A program made the translations under genes and the position numbers. Below are positions 6,028 to 6,168 of a stretch of 6,168 nucleotides of DNA, in pieces. Numbering within the stretch: the first letter of the stretch is position 1; each line of letters begins with the position of its first letter. Source of the DNA: Rickettsia typhi (GTDB lineage: Bacteria > Pseudomonadota > Alphaproteobacteria > Rickettsiales > Rickettsiaceae); the NCBI GenBank assembly GCA_945883665.1, contig CAMCXV010000057.1, positions 1 through 6,168 of the forward strand, read 5' to 3'. The notes beneath the pieces were generated by a model. The model ran no database searches. It was not told where the DNA came from and was given only the letters and a program-made list of their open reading frames with translations.

Positions 6028-6168
6028 CTAACACGGAAAGGTTTTAGATATCGCTTCAGTAATTGCATCTCTTATGTTATCATATTTTTTAATGATTTTT
6101 CTTAAGTAATTTTTAAAATTAGCCCAACAATGTTCAATAGGATTAAGATCGGGAGAATATGTCGGTAA
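6028..6168 (-). CDS. IS630-type DDE transposase, C-terminal end (truncated by window edge)
   Basis: Reading the minus strand from the right edge gives 46 codons ending in TAG (plus-strand CTA at 6028-6030). The fragment starts LPTYSPDLNPIEHCWANFK, the hallmark C-terminal motif of IS630/Tc1-mariner-type transposases, in which the Glu of IEH (codon at 6133-6135) is the third catalytic acidic residue. It continues with a basic helical segment, KNYLRKIIKKYDNIRDAI, and ends AISKTFPC, a normal place for this family to stop. The other two catalytic Asp residues and the N-terminal half lie beyond the window. In IS630 elements the N-terminal part is often a separate overlapping frame joined by frameshifting, so whether the gene is intact cannot be told. 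The element inserts at TA sites by family habit. Confidence 0.88.
   Translation of the reverse strand, partial: LPTYSPDLNPIEHCWANFKNYLRKIIKKYDNIRDAITEAISKTFPC

Overview
The window looks like part of an AT-rich, reduced genome from the Rickettsiales, most likely a Rickettsiaceae-type intracellular alphaproteobacterium. The glutamyl-tRNA synthetase, cytidylate kinase and ribosomal protein S1 all closely resemble the Rickettsia versions as I remember them; no database search was run. Other supporting signs are scarce Shine-Dalgarno sequences, solitary tRNA genes with encoded CCA ends, and remnants of two kinds of mobile element (an Rpn/PD-(D/E)XK-type gene and an IS630-type transposase) around housekeeping genes.

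Layout, left to right. The left edge holds the C-terminal end of an Rpn-family nuclease/putative transposase (2-304). Then come gltX (403-1749, +), a tRNA-Val(GAC) gene on the minus strand starting only 4 bases beyond the gltX stop (1754-1830), cmk (1969-2631, +) and rpsA (2737-4458, +). A solitary tRNA-Ile(GAT) follows (4582-4658, +) with its own strong promoter. A monocistronic-looking alpha/beta hydrolase (4881-5645, +) has a consensus sigma70 promoter and a possible 18-codon leader ORF overlapping its start. The stretch 5646-6027 has no gene but carries a promoter-like site, a roughly 100-base imperfect palindromic element, and probably the outer end of an insertion sequence. The C-terminal codons of that IS630-type transposase run off the right edge on the minus strand (6028-6168).

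Functionally the core is translation and nucleotide metabolism. GltX charges tRNA with glutamate, the two tRNAs decode Val and Ile codons, S1 brings mRNA to the 30S subunit, and Cmk phosphorylates CMP/dCMP. The cmk-rpsA pairing is the classic proteobacterial one, but ihfB, which often follows, is replaced here by tRNA-Ile. The hydrolase is an accessory enzyme of unknown substrate.

I see no CRISPR array, toxin-antitoxin pair, defence cluster or other clearly new system. The observations most worth checking are the possible leaderless leader ORF before the hydrolase and the palindromic element with a promoter pointing into it.
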